Source of the DNA: Rhodospirillales bacterium
GTDB taxonomy: Bacteria > Pseudomonadota > Alphaproteobacteria > Rhodospirillales > Casp-alpha2
Assembly (NCBI GenBank): GCA_021775275.1
Contig: JAJFIE010000151.1
Span: 1-9,322, forward strand
DNA length: 9,322 nt
Direction of reading: 5' to 3'
A model generated the notes under the pieces. It ran no database searches, was not told where the DNA came from, and worked only from the letters and a program-made list of their open reading frames with translations. This document shows positions 1-7,375 of this stretch, piece by piece; position 1 is the stretch's first letter; the number at the start of each line of letters is the position of its first letter. Made by a program: the position numbers and the translations under genes.

Positions 1-1008
1 CAGATCGCGCAGGCCGCCATACCGGCTTCGCCGCAACCGGCGCTCGGCACATCAAGCTTTGAGCCAATCAATGTAACCCCCGGTCAGGAGACCGGCACTT
101 TCGTTGGTCAGAAGGTGGTTGAATTGCGCGGCGAGCTACAGGCTCTGCAAAGCGCGATTGCACAGCACAACCGGTTCTTGCAGGATACCCGTGGCAAGAT
201 CATCAGCGATTCACAGCGTTACCATAACACCATCGCCGCCATGAATGCGCGGCTACAGGTCGGCACCACACCAGGCAATCCGATTTTGGTTCAGCAGTTC
301 AATAACGCCCAGGGCGATCTGGATCAACTCGAGGCGGATATTGCCGCCATGAACCTGTTGGCCCAGGCGGTCACCACGGATTCAACCATGTCCGCCTTTC
401 TGGGTGAATCGACCCGCGCCGCCTTCAGCGTTTCCGGCGCGGTCGATGAAGACCACCGCCAACTGGCAATCATGGAAGACGAGATCAACCGGACGGTGGT
501 TCTGATCGAACGCCTGCTGAAGGAAGTGTCCGGCGACGTTCGCCGCCAGACGGCCTACGTGGGAACCGAACGCTCGAACATGAACCTGCTGTCCGCCGGT
601 ATCAAGTCGGGTGAAATTTATGGTGTCAGCCTGATCAATCAGGCCATGGCGTCCGCCGGCGCTAACCGGACCAGCAATATCGCCGGCATGCCCACCGACA
701 CAACAGGCCGCCGCCCGCTGGTTGTCATTCGCTTTGACCGTGTGGACGTTCCTTATGAACAGGCCCTTTATAACGCCGTCAGCAAGGTTCTGAACAAACG
801 CCCCGACGCGGTGTTCGATCTGGTTGCTGTCGCACCGGCCGGTGGAGACGAGGCGACCATCGCTCTCAATTCTTCCAAATCCCGGCGTCATGCAGAGAAC
901 GTGTTACGTTCGCTGGTGGATATGGGGCTGCCCCCGTCGCGGGTCGCGGTTTCCGGCAAGACCGCCGCAACCGCCAACGTGAACGAGGTTCATCTCTATC
1001 TCCGTTGA
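1..1008 (+). CDS. Coiled-coil protein with degenerate C-terminal OmpA-like domain (5' partial)
   Basis: The frame is open from the first base, so the gene starts upstream of the window; the GTG at 115 is an internal valine codon, not a start. Of the 335 visible residues, roughly 39-230 are mostly polar and heptad-like (for example VVELRGELQALQSAI and EDEINRTVVLIERLLKEV), consistent with long helices or coiled coil. Residues about 238-335 fit the OmpA/MotB C-terminal fold: a strand with IRFDRVDV, a helix, a strand, then an SSKSRRHAENVLRSLVDMG helix followed by PPSRVAVSG, matching the family's LSxxRAxxVxxxLxxxGxxxxRxxxxG pattern. The usual GHTD peptidoglycan-binding segment is replaced by VAPAGGDE, so the binding aspartate appears absent and peptidoglycan binding is doubtful. 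An envelope location is inferred from the fold; no signal peptide can be judged because the N-terminus is missing. Confidence 0.75.
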   Translation, partial: QIAQAAIPASPQPALGTSSFEPINVTPGQETGTFVGQKVVELRGELQALQSAIAQHNRFLQDTRGKIISDSQRYHNTIAAMNARLQVGTTPGNPILVQQFNNAQGDLDQLEADIAAMNLLAQAVTTDSTMSAFLGESTRAAFSVSGAVDEDHRQLAIMEDEINRTVVLIERLLKEVSGDVRRQTAYVGTERSNMNLLSAGIKSGEIYGVSLINQAMASAGANRTSNIAGMPTDTTGRRPLVVIRFDRVDVPYEQALYNAVSKVLNKRPDAVFDLVAVAPAGGDEATIALNSSKSRRHAENVLRSLVDMGLPPSRVAVSGKTAATANVNEVHLYLR

Positions 1009-1029
1009 TTTCGAGCGGACTGAATTTGT

Positions 1030-1068
1030 AGAAACGGCGCTTCCGGACAAAACGAGAGCGCCGTTTCT
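1030..1068 (+). terminator. Strong hairpin, probable intrinsic terminator
   Basis: The arms AGAAACGGCGCT (1030-1041) and AGCGCCGTTTCT (1057-1068) are perfectly complementary over 12 bases with a 15-base loop. The hairpin begins 21 bases after the stop of the OmpA-like gene, and the 3' arm ends in a T-rich run (TTTCTTATT). It probably ends that transcript. Because the stem is nearly symmetric in its A/T flanks it could also act weakly on the other strand, but no gene lies there. Confidence 0.75.
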
Positions 1069-1103
1069 TATTGCATCATCTATGTGCATTAACGGAACGC
1101 CCT

Positions 1104-2717
1104 ATGGCAAAGACAAAACATGATTATGATGTCGCCATCATCGGCGGTGGTCACAACGGGCTGACCTGCGCGGCCTATCTGGCCAAAGCCGGTTATTCGG
1201 TGAAAGTCTTCGAGCGCCGCCATATCGTCGGCGGCGCGGCGGTAACGGAAGAGTTCCATCCCGGCTTCCGGAACTCCATCTGCTCCTACACCGTCAGTCT
1301 GCTGAACCCGAAAGTCATTGAGGACCTGGACCTGCACCGCCACGGGCTGGAGATCGTTCACCGCAAGGTTCCGAATTTTCTGCCCCTTTCCCGGTCAGAG
1401 ATGTATGCCGTGCACGGTGACCCGGAGCGCGACAAGGTCGAGATCGCCAGATTCTCGGCAAAAGACGCCGAGGCCATGGAAGGCTATAACGCCCTGATCG
1501 AGAGGCTCGCCGATGTGCTGCGTGAACTGGTCCTGCAAACGCCCCCCAACGTGGGCGGTGGCCTCAGTGATCTGGGCCGGGCCGTAAAAGCCGTCAAACA
1601 TTTCAACAAGCTTGATCTGCCCGAACTGCGCGACCTCGCCGATATCATGGTCATGAGTGCGGCGGATTTCCTCGACCGATGGTTTGAAAGCGACGCGGTG
1701 AAGGCGTTGCTCGCCTATGATGGCATCGTCGGCGCCATGGCGAGCCCCTATCATCCGGGCACCGCCTATGTCCTGTTGCATCACTGCTTCGGCGAGGTCA
1801 ACGGCGCCAAGGGCGCATGGGGGCACGCCATCGGCGGCATGGGCGCAATCTCGGACGCCATGGCCGCGGCAGCGCGCGAAGCCGGCGCCGAGATCGAAAC
1901 CGGCGCCGCCGTCAAAGAAGTCCTGGTGGAAGAGGAAACCGCCAGCGGCATTGTCCTAGGTGATGGCCGCACCGTCCGCGCGCGTGTGGTAGCGGCAAAC
2001 GTCAATCCGAAGCTGCTGTTCGGTGAACTGGTCGGCGAAGATGACATCGACGCCGACTTTCGCCAGCGCATGAAGAATTTCAAGTGCGCCTCGGGCAGTT
2101 TTCGCATGAATATCGCCCTCAATGACATCCCCCGATTCTCCTGCGTTCCCGATGGTGAGCACGATCTGTATATGTCGGGCGGCGTCTTCATCGCGCCAGA
2201 CATGGCCTACATGGATCGTTCATATAATGACGCCCGAACCCGGGGGTGGGCAAAACGAAGCTGCGTTGAACTGGTCGTGCCGACAACCCTGGACACCACC
2301 CTCGCACCGGAAGGCTGCCATATCGCCAGCTTGTTTTGTCAGCATTTCAATCCGAACCTGCCCCATGGACAGAACTGGGACGATGTAAAAGACGACGTGG
2401 TCAACGACATCATCGATACGGTCACCGAACTGGCGCCCAACTTCCGGTCATCCATCCTCGGCATCCAGGCGCTGAGTCCGCTTGATCTGGAACGGGAGTT
2501 CGGCCTGATCGGTGGCGATATTTTCCATGGCGCGCTGGACCTTAACCAGCTTTACGCCATGCGCCCGACCATGGGGCATGCGGATTACCGCATGCCGGTG
2601 AAGGGCCTCTACCTATGCGGTTCAGGGGCGCATCCGGGCGGCGGCGTCACCGGCGTTCCCGGTCATAATGCGGCGCGCGAGATCATCAGTGATCTGAAAA
2701 GCTGGTTCCGGCGCTAA
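1104..2717 (+). CDS. FAD-dependent oxidoreductase, PYROXD2 / phytoene desaturase-like
   Basis: This encodes 537 residues from the ATG at 1104. The frame is also open from a TTG at 1071, but that codon sits directly behind the terminator hairpin, and the Rossmann fold begins as usual about 10 residues after the ATG. The N-terminal dinucleotide-binding motif is VAIIGGGHNGL (residues 10-20), with the ribose-binding glutamate E37 in VFERR followed by VGGAA. The C-terminal FAD-contact region, about residues 505-525, reads CGSGAHPGGGVTGVPGHNAA, the hallmark of the phytoene desaturase/PYROXD2 group of the amino-oxidase superfamily. Length is close to the family norm (human PYROXD2 is about 580). No carotenoid genes are nearby, so a role in carotenoid synthesis is not supported and the substrate is unknown. 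The gene is monocistronic here, ends 10 bases before the convergent receiver gene, and has only a weak ribosome site (GGAAC). Confidence 0.9.
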   Translation: MAKTKHDYDVAIIGGGHNGLTCAAYLAKAGYSVKVFERRHIVGGAAVTEEFHPGFRNSICSYTVSLLNPKVIEDLDLHRHGLEIVHRKVPNFLPLSRSEMYAVHGDPERDKVEIARFSAKDAEAMEGYNALIERLADVLRELVLQTPPNVGGGLSDLGRAVKAVKHFNKLDLPELRDLADIMVMSAADFLDRWFESDAVKALLAYDGIVGAMASPYHPGTAYVLLHHCFGEVNGAKGAWGHAIGGMGAISDAMAAAAREAGAEIETGAAVKEVLVEEETASGIVLGDGRTVRARVVAANVNPKLLFGELVGEDDIDADFRQRMKNFKCASGSFRMNIALNDIPRFSCVPDGEHDLYMSGGVFIAPDMAYMDRSYNDARTRGWAKRSCVELVVPTTLDTTLAPEGCHIASLFCQHFNPNLPHGQNWDDVKDDVVNDIIDTVTELAPNFRSSILGIQALSPLDLEREFGLIGGDIFHGALDLNQLYAMRPTMGHADYRMPVKGLYLCGSGAHPGGGVTGVPGHNAAREIISDLKSWFRR

Positions 2718-2727
2718 CGGTGTAGAA

Positions 2728-3093
2728 TCAGGCAGCCAGAATTTCCTCTACCCTGGCAAGCAGGTCCAGGATCGGCACCGGTTTCACCATGTAAGCCGCA
2801 CATCCACGCAGGTGGGCTTCGTCTATATCCTGCGATGTGCGGTGGGCGCTTAAAACCACCACCGGAACGGCCTCGGTTCTTGCGTCATTTTTCAGGGCAT
2901 CAAGCACTTCCCATCCTGTCATGCGCGGCATACTCATATCTGTGACCACAACACCGGGAAGGTTTTCCCGGGCCGCTTGAACACCGCTTTCGCCATCCTC
3001 CGCCACCAGAACATCGTGACCGTTTTTTTCGAAAGCGGCTTTCAGGAGTCCCCGAAACAGCGCGTCATCATCAATTACCAGTACAGTCGCCAT
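2728..3093 (-). CDS. Single-domain response regulator (CheY-like receiver)
   Basis: This protein of 121 residues is a receiver domain with no output domain. The acidic pocket is D8-D9-D10 in VLVIDDD, the phosphoacceptor is D52 in VVVTDMSMPRMTG, the switch residues are S82 (VVVLSA) and Y101, and the conserved lysine is K104 in VKPV, so every residue needed for phosphorylation is present. It presumably signals by protein-protein contact after phosphotransfer from a histidine kinase encoded elsewhere; the kinase fragment at the right edge of the window is not adjacent and no link can be claimed. It lies 21 bases downstream of panC on the same strand, preceded by a good ribosome site (GGAAGGGA about 7 bases before the ATG), so co-transcription with panBC is likely. 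Its stop is 10 bases from the convergent oxidoreductase stop, and I see no clear terminator between them. Confidence 0.92.
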   Translation of the reverse strand: MATVLVIDDDALFRGLLKAAFEKNGHDVLVAEDGESGVQAARENLPGVVVTDMSMPRMTGWEVLDALKNDARTEAVPVVVLSAHRTSQDIDEAHLRGCAAYMVKPVPILDLLARVEEILAA

Positions 3094-3114
3094 AGATATT
3101 CCCTTCCAGTTCCA

Positions 3115-3993
3115 TCATAGCGGAATATTATCGATCAGGCGCGCCTTGCCCAACTGTGCCGCGCCTAATATACGCCCGGGCCTGCCCGCCAGGGACATCA
3201 TGTCGTCGACGCGGGCAAAGGTCGCTGAATCGCGAACGCTCAGGTAGTCTACCGACGTAAAACCGGCGGAGATCAGTCCATCGACCTCCCGTACAACCAT
3301 TTCGGGCAAAGCGCCGCCATCATGTCCATCAGCATCACGTAAGTGATCCCGGATGCTTTTCAAGGCCCGGTAGAGCGCCGGCGCCGCAGCTCGTTCTTCG
3401 TCCGTCAGGTAGACATTCCGCGATGACAGGGCGAGGCCATCAACCTCGCGCACGGTAGGCACACCTTCGATCTCAACGGGCAATGACAGATCCAGAACCA
3501 TGCGGCGGATGATCTGCAACTGCTGGAAATCCTTTTCGCCGAACAAGGCAACATGGGGCGTGGCCTGAATGAGCAGTTTACTGACCACGGTGGCGACGCC
3601 GGTGAAAAATCCAGGACGATGCTCGCCTTCCAGACAGTCCCCCATCCCGGGCATGGTTATGCGGGTAACGTCGCCCTCGGGATACATCTCCAACAACTCC
3701 GGCACGTACAGCAGATCAACACCCTCGGCGACAAGCATGTCGCGGTCCTGTGATTCGGAGCGCGGATAGGCGCCAAGGTCTTCATGGGCGGCGAACTGGG
3801 TGGGATTCACAAACAGGCTGACGCATACACGGGGCGCCATCGCGCGTGCGCGCCGGATGAGGGCGCGGTGGCCTTCGTGCAAGGCCCCCATGGTCGGCAC
3901 CAGGGCGATGCGTTCCCCGGCGTCCCGCCATGGACCCAGGTGCGCACGGAGCGCCTCTACTGTCTGCGTTATGTGAAGCTTGCTTTCACTCAT
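3115..3993 (-). CDS. panC: Pantothenate synthetase (pantoate--beta-alanine ligase)
   Basis: This cytoplasmic enzyme condenses pantoate with beta-alanine using ATP (AMP-forming), the last step of pantothenate (vitamin B5) synthesis on the way to coenzyme A. The 292 residues carry the family signatures in order: the nucleotide-binding HIGH-type motif [10 protein letters not shown] (33-42), SLFVNPTQF (59-67), [17 protein letters not shown] (150-166), the KMSKS-equivalent LSSRN (189-193), and the C-terminal RLIDNIPL. The length is normal. I chose the ATG at 3993; the frame is open one codon further to a TTG at 3996, which is less likely. The ATG lies inside the end of panB, with the two genes sharing ATGAGTGA (8 bases), and no strong ribosome site precedes it. 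Translational coupling to panB is therefore likely. Confidence 0.97.
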   Translation of the reverse strand: MSESKLHITQTVEALRAHLGPWRDAGERIALVPTMGALHEGHRALIRRARAMAPRVCVSLFVNPTQFAAHEDLGAYPRSESQDRDMLVAEGVDLLYVPELLEMYPEGDVTRITMPGMGDCLEGEHRPGFFTGVATVVSKLLIQATPHVALFGEKDFQQLQIIRRMVLDLSLPVEIEGVPTVREVDGLALSSRNVYLTDEERAAAPALYRALKSIRDHLRDADGHDGGALPEMVVREVDGLISAGFTSVDYLSVRDSATFARVDDMMSLAGRPGRILGAAQLGKARLIDNIPL

Positions 3994-4828
3994 CAACCGG
4001 ATCGGTTTTTTTCATACCAAAGACATGCTCCGGTCCGGGGAATTTACCGGACCGGACATCTTCCGAATAGGCCTTGGCGGAGGCCTCGATCTGTTCGCCC
4101 AGTAATGAGTAGCGCTTGACAAACCGCGGCGTGAAATCGGTAAACAATCCGACCAGATCCTCGGTCACCAGTATCTGCCCGTCACAGGCGGCCGAAGCGC
4201 CAATGCCGATGGTCGGCACCTCGACGGTTTCGGTAATCTTGCGGGCGAGAGGCTCCATGGTGCCTTCTATGACCATGGAAAACACCCCGGCTTCGGTAAT
4301 CGCCACGGCGTCATCAAGAATTCGCCGGGCGCTTTCTTCGTCTTTTCCCTGCGCCTTGAAGCCGCCACTGGCATGCAGGGACTGCGGCATCAATCCAACA
4401 TGACCCATGACCGGGATACCGCGCTTGGTCAAATAGCTGATGGTCTCGACCATTTCGACACCGCCTTCTATCTTGATGCCCGATGCGCCGGTTTCGCTGA
4501 GCACCCGTGCTGCGTTCCGAAACGCAATGGGCGGGCTTTCCTCGTAGGAGCCAAACGGCATATCGACGATGACACAGCTTCGTTTGGAACCGCGCATGAC
4601 CGCCTGGGCGTGGGCGATCATCATGTCCAGGGTTACCCCCAAAGTATTTTCCATGCCGTAGATGACCATGCCGAGGGAATCGCCCACCAGCAACAGGTCG
4701 GTATAGTCATCGAGCCAATGGGCCGTCAGGACCGTATAAGCAGTCAGGCAGACCACCGGCTCCTTACCTTTCCGATTGCGAATTTCCGGTATGGTAATTC
4801 GCTTTTTCGCCTCAATGACCGCACTCAT
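3986..4828 (-). CDS. panB: 3-methyl-2-oxobutanoate hydroxymethyltransferase (ketopantoate hydroxymethyltransferase)
   Basis: This enzyme transfers a hydroxymethyl group from 5,10-methylenetetrahydrofolate to alpha-ketoisovalerate, giving ketopantoate, the committed step towards pantoate. The 280-residue protein is a full TIM barrel with the known ligands in place: D50 in LLVGDSLGM and D89 in [10 protein letters not shown] (metal), K119 in IKIEGG, H143 in [10 protein letters not shown], and the catalytic E188 in VIEGT; these match D45, D84, K112, H136 and E181 of the E. coli enzyme. The ATG at 4828 has GGAG 8 bases upstream. The gene overlaps panC by 8 bases. panE or ilvC, needed to reduce ketopantoate, is not in the window. 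Confidence 0.97.
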   Translation of the reverse strand: MSAVIEAKKRITIPEIRNRKGKEPVVCLTAYTVLTAHWLDDYTDLLLVGDSLGMVIYGMENTLGVTLDMMIAHAQAVMRGSKRSCVIVDMPFGSYEESPPIAFRNAARVLSETGASGIKIEGGVEMVETISYLTKRGIPVMGHVGLMPQSLHASGGFKAQGKDEESARRILDDAVAITEAGVFSMVIEGTMEPLARKITETVEVPTIGIGASAACDGQILVTEDLVGLFTDFTPRFVKRYSLLGEQIEASAKAYSEDVRSGKFPGPEHVFGMKKTDPVDE

Positions 4829-4862
4829 GATGGTATCTCCGCTTCACCGCGTTCGGGGCGGC

Positions 4863-4891
4863 ATCTTAGCAAAGCTCCCGCAAAATGGCAG
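4863..4891 (-). promoter_or_regulatory. Possible sigma70-type promoter for panBC
   Basis: Read on the - strand, CTGCCA (4891-4886, 4/6 to TTGACA) and TAAGAT (4868-4863, 4/6 to TATAAT) are separated by 17 bases and lie about 35-60 bases before the panB ATG. Position and spacing fit, but both hexamers are imperfect and alphaproteobacterial promoters are poorly predicted by eye. Confidence 0.3.
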
Positions 4892-4919
4892 GCAGAAATG
4901 TTGCGGTGCACAAATTTGT

Positions 4920-5042
4920 TTATGGGCGGCGTTTGGAGAAGAACGCCCAATACAACACGCCGGCGAACAGGACGCCTGTTATAATGATCCAGCCCGCGCC
5001 AATTGTATTGCCTATAGCATCGATGGTATCAGACCAGTCCAT
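4920..5042 (-). CDS. Small single-pass membrane protein, CcoQ/FixQ-like
   Basis: This is a 40-residue open frame beginning with ATG and ending with TAA. AGAGGG stands 7 bases before the start, one of the best ribosome sites in the window. The protein begins MDWSDTIDAIGNTIGAG, then has one hydrophobic helix (about residues 17-35, WIIITGVLFAGVLYWAFF) and a positive end, SKRRP, which predicts an outside-N, cytoplasmic-C helix. The pattern of an aromatic-rich helix followed by (Y/F)W-A-x-x-x-KRR resembles CcoQ/FixQ, the small subunit of cbb3-type cytochrome oxidases, though CcoQ usually has a longer acidic tail. No oxidase genes are visible in the window. The gene lies 91 bases upstream of panB and diverges from ggt. 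That it is a gene is fairly likely from the ribosome site and the protein-like composition; the CcoQ assignment is tentative. Confidence 0.65.
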   Translation of the reverse strand: MDWSDTIDAIGNTIGAGWIIITGVLFAGVLYWAFFSKRRP

Positions 5043-5117
5043 GGACAAACCCTCTGTAGCCGATATATGAATAAACTAGCGTATTCCCTCCATGAAAAAC
5101 ACGGGTTACCATAGGGC

Positions 5118-6851
5118 ATGGCCAGAAATTCATCGTTCCCGATCCGCAACTTCGTCCGATTGTCTGCCGCCGTCGGCATTTGCCTTGGCGTGCTTACCGC
5201 GTGCGCGGCCACACAGGTCAACGTGGTGTCCACATCCAGGCCGACCACGGCACAAAATTTCATGGCCGCCACGGCCAACCCGTTCGCCACCGAAGCGGCG
5301 CTGGAAATGCTGCGTGAAGGGGGCAGCGCCGCAGATGCCGCCATCGCCGCGCAGATGGTGCTGACGCTGGTGGAGCCTCAATCGTCCGGCATCGGTGGCG
5401 GCGCGTTCATGATGTATTACGATGCCGACACCGGCGATATCGGCGCCTACGACGGCCGCGAAACGGCCCCCGCATCGGCGACTCCGGGCATGTTTCTTGA
5501 TGCCGATGGCAATCCCCGGGACTGGTATGACGCCGTGGTCGGCGGATTGTCCGTAGGCGTCCCGGGTGTGGTCCGCATGCTCGAACTGGTTCACAAGGAA
5601 TACGGCCGTCTGCCATGGAAACGCCTGTTTGAGCCGGCCATCCTGCTGGCCCGCGATGGCTTTCCGGTCTCGGAACGGTTCAACGCCCTGTCCGCAGGTG
5701 ATGATGACCTGAAAGTATTTCCCGATACCGCCGACTATTTCTTTGACGATACGGGCGCACCGCACCCGGTGGGCGCCATCCTGTCAAATCCTGCGCTGGC
5801 GAGAACGCTGGAACTGATCGCAAACCATGGCGCGGACATGTTCTACGAAGGCCTGATTGCCGACGATATCGCCCGCACCACCCGCAACGCGAGCCAGAAC
5901 CCCGGCGGCATGGTGGCGGCCGATCTTTCCGTTTATGAGGCCAAAAAGCGTGCGCCGGTTTGCCTGCCCTACCGCAAGTACCTGGTGTGCGGCATGCCGC
6001 CGCCGTCATCGGGCGGCATCACCACCCTGCAAATTCTGGGTATATTGCAGGAATTTGATATGGCGGCCATGGCCCCCGGCACGGCCCAGTCCGTCCATCT
6101 GGTGGCCGAGGCCAGCAAGCTGGCCTTTGCCGACCGGAACGTCTATCTGGCCGACCCCGATTTCTTTCCGCCACCGCCGGGCATGCTGGATGCGGATTAT
6201 CTGAAATTCCGCGCGGCGCAAATCTCGCTGACCAAGGCCATGGACCCGGCACAACCCGGCATGCCGGGGATCGGCGCCAGCCTTCGTCTGGCCCCTGATA
6301 ATGTGGAAAAAGGGCTTTCGACCACGCACATGAGCATCATTGATGCCGATGGCAGCGCCGTTTCCATGACCTCGAGCATCGAGTCGCAGTTTGGCTCCCA
6401 CCTCATGGTCCGGGGTTTCCTGCTGAACAACCAGTTGACGGATTTCTCATTTGAGACCGAGCGGGCGAACAGCCCGGAAGCCGGAAAACGCCCGCGCAGT
6501 TCCATGTCGCCCACTCTGGTGTTTGATGACGCCGGACGGGTGGTGCTGGCCATCGGCTCGCCCGGTGGCTCGTCCATTATCGGCTATGTGACCGAGAGCC
6601 TGATCGCCAATCTGGACTGGGGCCTGAATGTGCAACAGGCCATCGACCTTCCGCATTTTCTCAACAAGAACGGCAAGACCCGCCTTGAGGAGGACTCCCC
6701 GATTGCGAACCTGAAACCGGCGCTGGAGCAGATGGGCCACGAGATTGAGTTACGCAAAATGACCAGCGGACTTCAGGGCATCGCCCGCGGTGATAACGGC
6801 CTCGAAGGCGGCGCGGACCCAAGACGCGAAGGCGTCGCTGCGGGGGAATGA
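5118..6851 (+). CDS. ggt: Gamma-glutamyltransferase / glutathione hydrolase, predicted lipoprotein
   Basis: This is an Ntn-hydrolase that cleaves the gamma-glutamyl bond of glutathione and related peptides, made as a precursor that cuts itself into large and small subunits. Of 577 residues, 1-28 form a signal peptide ending in a lipobox LTAC with C29 as the predicted lipidated residue, so an envelope-anchored, periplasm-facing enzyme is expected. R114 in YDGRETAP binds the gamma-glutamyl carboxylate. The autocleavage and catalytic threonine is T402 in LSTTHMSIID (codon 6321-6323), NNQLTDFS supplies the aspartate D442, and GSPGGSS (480-486) forms the oxyanion region. The small subunit would be about 176 residues. 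The tail GGADPRREGVAAGE matches usual family endings, but its codons are copied in the downstream repeats. The ATG at 5118 has a poorly placed ribosome site (AGGG one base away), yet no better in-frame start precedes the signal peptide. Confidence 0.93.
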   Translation: MARNSSFPIRNFVRLSAAVGICLGVLTACAATQVNVVSTSRPTTAQNFMAATANPFATEAALEMLREGGSAADAAIAAQMVLTLVEPQSSGIGGGAFMMYYDADTGDIGAYDGRETAPASATPGMFLDADGNPRDWYDAVVGGLSVGVPGVVRMLELVHKEYGRLPWKRLFEPAILLARDGFPVSERFNALSAGDDDLKVFPDTADYFFDDTGAPHPVGAILSNPALARTLELIANHGADMFYEGLIADDIARTTRNASQNPGGMVAADLSVYEAKKRAPVCLPYRKYLVCGMPPPSSGGITTLQILGILQEFDMAAMAPGTAQSVHLVAEASKLAFADRNVYLADPDFFPPPPGMLDADYLKFRAAQISLTKAMDPAQPGMPGIGASLRLAPDNVEKGLSTTHMSIIDADGSAVSMTSSIESQFGSHLMVRGFLLNNQLTDFSFETERANSPEAGKRPRSSMSPTLVFDDAGRVVLAIGSPGGSSIIGYVTESLIANLDWGLNVQQAIDLPHFLNKNGKTRLEEDSPIANLKPALEQMGHEIELRKMTSGLQGIARGDNGLEGGADPRREGVAAGE

Positions 6852-6928
6852 CGCGAAGGCGTCGCTGCGGGGGAATGACGCGACAGGCGCTGCGGGAGAA
6901 TGACGCGACAAGCGTCGTGGACGGGGAA
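6823..6928 (+). repeat. Tandem 27-base repeat overlapping the ggt 3' end
   Basis: There are four head-to-tail units. Units 1 (6823-6849) and 2 (6850-6876) are identical over 27 bases, beginning GACGCGAAGGCGTCGC and ending GGGGGAAT. Unit 3 (6877-6901) is a 25-base variant, and unit 4 (6902-6928) is more diverged. Unit 1 encodes the last codons of ggt (RREGVAAGE) and runs into the stop. Because the unit is 27 bases, unit 2 repeats the same codons and the same TGA in frame. Each good unit contains a small palindrome, GACGC-GAAG-GCGTC. There are no spacers, so this is not a CRISPR array. Confidence 0.85.
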
Positions 6929-6981
6929 CAGAGTCGGTTTACGGCAAAAAATCACTGCCCCTAACCCATTGATTCCACTTA

Positions 6982-7029
6982 AAATGTAGACATTTGTTCA
7001 CATTTGACTACATGCTTTTGTCTACATTT
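6982..7029. repeat. Perfect 11-base inverted repeat (AAATGTAGACA / TGTCTACATTT)
   Basis: Arm one is AAATGTAGACA at 6982-6992 and arm two is TGTCTACATTT at 7019-7029, separated by 26 bases. The arms are perfectly complementary. The heptamer TGTAGAC occurs twice more at 7082-7088 and 7092-7098, and the 13-mer TGTAGACATTTGT occurs at both 6985-6997 and 7082-7094. Such arrangements are typical of operator or recombinase sites, but no regulator or recombinase is visible nearby. Confidence 0.7.
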
Positions 7030-7081
7030 CAGGGTTACTGTTTTATTTCAAATGGTTAGCCGAAATTATTTTCCATAATAC

Positions 7082-7098
7082 TGTAGACATTTGTAGAC
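7082..7098. repeat. Two direct TGTAGAC copies, 10 bases apart
   Basis: TGTAGACATTTGTAGAC places two heptamers one helical turn apart (start to start 10 bases), and the first 13 bases repeat those at 6985-6997 exactly. One-turn phasing is what a dimeric or cooperative DNA-binding protein would use; the protein itself is unknown. Confidence 0.6.
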
Positions 7099-7341
7099 TT
7101 TTCAAACATTCGACCATTGAATCTGCACAAATCACCCAAAACCTGATCGTGGGACGGCGGGCAAATCTTATTGCTCCCCATTTCGAGAAAACGGGTATGC
7201 CTGACGACATATTCACAATATCAAAGAGCATTTGAGAAGTGGTAAGGAGTGAAGCATATTTTCCCCTAAATGTCAATTTATTTAGGCTAAAAATCCTATT
7301 ATTACATTAATCTAAATTTGCCAAACTTCCGTCCAACTATC

Positions 7342-7375
7342 AACCCACCCGGCGCATCCATGGGCTGGGCGGGTT
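7342..7375 (-). terminator. Hairpin downstream of the MFS gene, possible terminator
   Basis: On the - strand AACCCGCCC (7375-7367) can pair with GGGTGGGTT (7350-7342) with one G-U pair and a 16-base loop; on the + strand the same position is an A-C mismatch, favouring - strand use. It lies 49 bases past the MFS stop. Only a weak T-rich tail (TTGATAGTT) follows, so termination efficiency is uncertain. Confidence 0.45.

Noticed and set aside
1071..1103. TTG start that would extend the oxidoreductase by 11 residues
   Set aside because: It directly follows the terminator stem, and the ATG at 1104 gives the normal distance to the Rossmann motif.
2718..2727. Bidirectional terminator between the convergent oxidoreductase and receiver genes
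   Set aside because: Only 10 bases separate the stops, and I found no convincing hairpin there.
5092..5364. ATG at 5092 opening another + strand frame before ggt
   Set aside because: It is out of frame with ggt, its product is arginine- and proline-rich shadow sequence, and it overlaps the well-supported signal peptide region.
6823..6928. Possible CRISPR-like array
   Set aside because: The units are directly adjacent with no spacers, and the repeat derives from or overlaps ggt coding sequence.
7008..7231. Open frame on the + strand (ending MPDDIFTISKSI) in the same stretch
   Set aside because: Its composition looks somewhat protein-like, so a decayed gene is possible, but there is no start codon before the last part, no ribosome site and no family I can name.
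7241..7246. AAGGAG resembling a strong ribosome site on the + strand
   Set aside because: No start codon follows at a useful distance, and the only nearby ATG opens a frame that closes almost at once.
7043..7276. Open frame of 77 codons on the - strand in the gene-free stretch
   Set aside because: It begins with TTG, has no ribosome site, matches nothing I recognise and runs through the TGTAGAC repeats. Chance opening is likely.
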